Assembly: GCF_018252635.1 (NCBI RefSeq)
Contig: NZ_JAGTXM010000001.1
Span: 186,122 to 250,121, forward strand
From: Citrobacter amalonaticus
Lineage (GTDB): Bacteria; Pseudomonadota; Gammaproteobacteria; Enterobacterales; Enterobacteriaceae
Reading direction: 5' to 3'
Length of the DNA: 64,000 nt
Shown: in pieces, positions 62,051 through 64,000 of the stretch
Position numbering within the stretch: the stretch's first letter is position 1
Layout: the number at the start of each line of letters is the position of its first letter
Notes under the pieces: generated by a model
The model's input: the letters and a program-made list of their open reading frames with translations, nothing else
Told to the model about the DNA's origin: nothing
Database searches by the model: none
Made by a program: the position numbers and the translations under genes

Positions 62051-63331
62051 TTGTTTGACCGTTATGACGCCGGTGAGCAGGCGGTACTGGTACACATCTA
62101 TTTTTCGCAAGACAAAGATATGGAAGACCTCCAGGAGTTTGAATCTCTGGTCTCTTCCGCCGGTGTCGAAGCAATGCAGGTGATTACCGGTAGCCGTAAA
62201 GCACCGCACCCGAAGTACTTTGTTGGTGAAGGTAAAGCCGTTGAAATTGCGGAAGCCGTAAAAGCGACAGGCGCAGCCGTCGTACTGTTCGATCATGCAT
62301 TGAGCCCGGCCCAGGAACGTAACCTGGAACGCCTGTGTGAGTGTCGTGTTATCGACCGCACCGGCCTTATCTTAGATATTTTTGCGCAGCGTGCACGTAC
62401 CCATGAGGGGAAATTGCAGGTTGAGCTGGCGCAGTTGCGCCATCTGGCTACGCGTCTTGTCCGTGGCTGGACCCACCTTGAAAGACAAAAAGGCGGGATT
62501 GGTTTGCGCGGTCCGGGTGAAACCCAGCTCGAAACCGACCGTCGTTTATTGCGAAACCGTATATTGCAGATCCAGTCGCGCCTGGAAAAAGTTGAAAAGC
62601 AACGTGAGCAGGGGCGACAGTCGCGCATTAAAGCGGATGTCCCGACCGTCTCGCTGGTGGGATATACCAACGCCGGAAAATCCACCCTTTTCAACCAGAT
62701 AACCGAAGCCAGGGTTTACGCGGCAGATCAACTGTTTGCGACCCTGGATCCGACGCTGCGGCGTATTGACGTGGCGGATGTCGGGGAAACCGTGCTGGCG
62801 GATACCGTTGGGTTTATCCGTCATCTTCCGCACGATCTGGTAGCGGCGTTTAAAGCGACCCTCCAGGAAACGCGTCAGGCGACACTGTTGCTGCATGTGG
62901 TTGATGCAGCGGATGTGCGCGTGCAGGAAAACATCGACGCAGTGGATACGGTTCTCGAAGAGATCGATGCTCACGAGATCCCGTCCCTGATGGTGATGAA
63001 CAAGATCGATATGCTGGATGATTTTGAGCCGCGTATCGACCGTGATGAAGAGAACAAACCGATCCGTGTCTGGCTTTCTGCGCAGACAGGGGTTGGGATA
63101 CCACAGCTTTTTCAGGCTTTGACGGAGCGACTTTCCGGCGAGGTGGCGCAGCACACGTTGCGTTTGCCACCGCAGGAAGGGCGTCTGAGAAGCCGTTTTT
63201 ATCAGCTTCAGGCAATAGAAAAAGAGTGGATGGAGGATGACGGTAGCGTAAGTCTGCAAGTTCGCCTGCCGATCGTTGACTGGCGTCGCCTCTGTAAACA
63301 AGAACCGGCTTTGGAAGACTATGTGGTCTGA
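62051..63331 (+). CDS. hflX: HflX, ribosome-rescue GTPase
   Basis: The 426-residue protein has a glycine-rich N-terminal ND1 domain, a helical linker and a GTPase domain (GYTNAGKST). It splits stalled 70S ribosomes under heat stress. The start is TTG at 62051, giving MFDRYDAGEQA as in E. coli. Confidence 0.97.
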   Translation: MFDRYDAGEQAVLVHIYFSQDKDMEDLQEFESLVSSAGVEAMQVITGSRKAPHPKYFVGEGKAVEIAEAVKATGAAVVLFDHALSPAQERNLERLCECRVIDRTGLILDIFAQRARTHEGKLQVELAQLRHLATRLVRGWTHLERQKGGIGLRGPGETQLETDRRLLRNRILQIQSRLEKVEKQREQGRQSRIKADVPTVSLVGYTNAGKSTLFNQITEARVYAADQLFATLDPTLRRIDVADVGETVLADTVGFIRHLPHDLVAAFKATLQETRQATLLLHVVDAADVRVQENIDAVDTVLEEIDAHEIPSLMVMNKIDMLDDFEPRIDRDEENKPIRVWLSAQTGVGIPQLFQALTERLSGEVAQHTLRLPPQEGRLRSRFYQLQAIEKEWMEDDGSVSLQVRLPIVDWRRLCKQEPALEDYVV

Positions 63332-63519
63332 TCTGACGGATATGGCCTGAAGATTTTTTCGCCTCTGTACCTTGTGAACGTTGAGCGGCAGAAAGGAGGC
63401 AAGTCCTGAAATGCTCTGGGCATAGTCCACTATGTGTCGGGCGTTGAGAGACATTGCCAACGCATCTGCAGCGCAAAAAACACAGGTATAGCATCGCATA
63501 ACAAATATGGAGCACAAAC

Positions 63520-64000
63520 ATGGCGTGGAATCAGCCCGGTAATAACGGACAAGACCGCGACCCGTGGGGAAGCAGCAAACCAGGCGGCAACTCTGAGGGA
63601 AATGGAAACAAAGGTGGTCGTGAGCAGGGGCCACCTGATCTCGATGACATCTTTCGCAAGCTGAGTAAAAAACTCGGTGGTCTGGGGGGCGGTAAAGGTA
63701 CCGGCTCTGGCGGCGGAAACTCATCGCAAGGCCCGCGCCCGCATCTGGGTGGACGTGTCGTCTCCATCGCGGCGGCCGCTATCGTCATTATCTGGGCGGC
63801 AAGCGGTTTCTACACCATCAAAGAAGCAGAGCGCGGCGTGGTGACACGCTTCGGTAAGTTCAGCCATCTGGTTGAACCGGGCCTGAACTGGAAGCCGACG
63901 TTTATCGACGAGGTTACGCCGGTGAACGTGGAAGCTGTGCGCGAACTGGCCGCTTCCGGTGTGATGCTGACGTCGGATGAGAACGTGGTGCGCGTTGAGA
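63520..64000 (+). CDS. hflK: HflK, FtsH modulator (3' end outside window)
   Basis: The first 160 residues are visible: a Gly/Asn-rich N-terminus (MAWNQPGNNGQDRDPWGSS), one membrane helix (about 80-98, VVSIAAAAIVIIWAASG) and the start of the SPFH domain (FGKFSHLVEPGLNWKPTF). With HflC it forms a cage around FtsH in the inner membrane. hflC presumably follows. Confidence 0.97.
   Translation, partial: MAWNQPGNNGQDRDPWGSSKPGGNSEGNGNKGGREQGPPDLDDIFRKLSKKLGGLGGGKGTGSGGGNSSQGPRPHLGGRVVSIAAAAIVIIWAASGFYTIKEAERGVVTRFGKFSHLVEPGLNWKPTFIDEVTPVNVEAVRELAASGVMLTSDENVVRVE

Noticed and set aside
62546-63724. 392-codon frame antisense to hflX
   Set aside because: Shadow of hflX and the 5' end of hflK; composition not protein-like.

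Overview
The window is chromosomal DNA of a member of the Enterobacteriaceae. From about 25.7 kb to the right end, gene order is almost that of Escherichia coli K-12 (pheU-yjdC-dsbD-cutA-dcuA-aspA-fxsA-yjeH-groSL-yjeI-yjeJ-epmB-efp-ecnAB-gdx-blc-frdDCBA-epmA-mscM-psd-rsgA-orn-glyVXY-queG-nnr-tsaE-amiB-mutL-miaA-hfq-hflX-hflK). It differs from K-12 in several ways: an ecnR regulator lies after ecnB, there is no ampC between blc and frdD, yjeM is missing, and an AT-rich two-gene insertion follows epmA. Together with an ERIC element and a Citrobacter/Salmonella-type REP, this suggests a Citrobacter-like organism lacking ampC at this locus. The genus assignment is inference.

Left region (1-25.6 kb): most of a type VI secretion system (T6SS) locus, all on the + strand. 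In order it holds an OmpA-domain membrane protein (5' end outside the window), hcp, clpV (tssH), a cargo region, then tssM, tssA, tssF, tssG, tssJ, tssE and a vasL-like gene. tssB, tssC, tssK and tssL are not in the window and are presumably further left. The machinery genes are GC-rich. The cargo region (about 4.5-14.1 kb) becomes clearly AT-rich. It holds an HExxH metallopeptidase-like candidate effector with a lipoprotein and a small membrane protein, vgrG with a C-terminal transthyretin-like extension, a 750-residue protein of unknown family (candidate toxin), two tandem lipoproteins with a degenerate formylglycine-generating-enzyme fold, a secreted protein that may be a beta-propeller, and a PAAR tip protein. 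The locus ends in a truncated 47-codon DNA-binding-like ORF beside tRNA-Phe (pheU), a classic island insertion site.

Central region (25.7-41.4 kb): cytochrome/disulfide supply (dsbD), anaerobic C4-dicarboxylate metabolism (aspA, dcuA, and later frdABCD), the heat-shock chaperonin operon with its sigma-32 promoter, and the EF-P modification system (epmB divergent from efp; epmA 6 kb away). The entericidin lipoproteins follow with ecnR, then the guanidinium exporter gdx behind a two-hairpin guanidine-II riboswitch, and the lipocalin blc, whose stop codon overlaps that of gdx.

Right region (41.5-64 kb): the fumarate reductase operon with an FNR-type control region, epmA, and an AT-rich insertion. 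The insertion encodes a cytosolic lysozyme-like protein and a YjeO-like membrane protein and is preceded by a perfect 16-bp inverted repeat. Then come mscM-psd, rsgA divergent from orn, three near-identical tRNA-Gly genes, queG divergent from nnr with overlapping start codons, and the amiB-mutL-miaA-hfq-hflX-hflK superoperon. hflK runs off the right edge.

The most interesting candidates for undescribed biology are the VgrG-to-PAAR cargo module (unknown toxin plus paired FGE-fold lipoproteins) and the lysozyme-like/YjeO-like pair after epmA.
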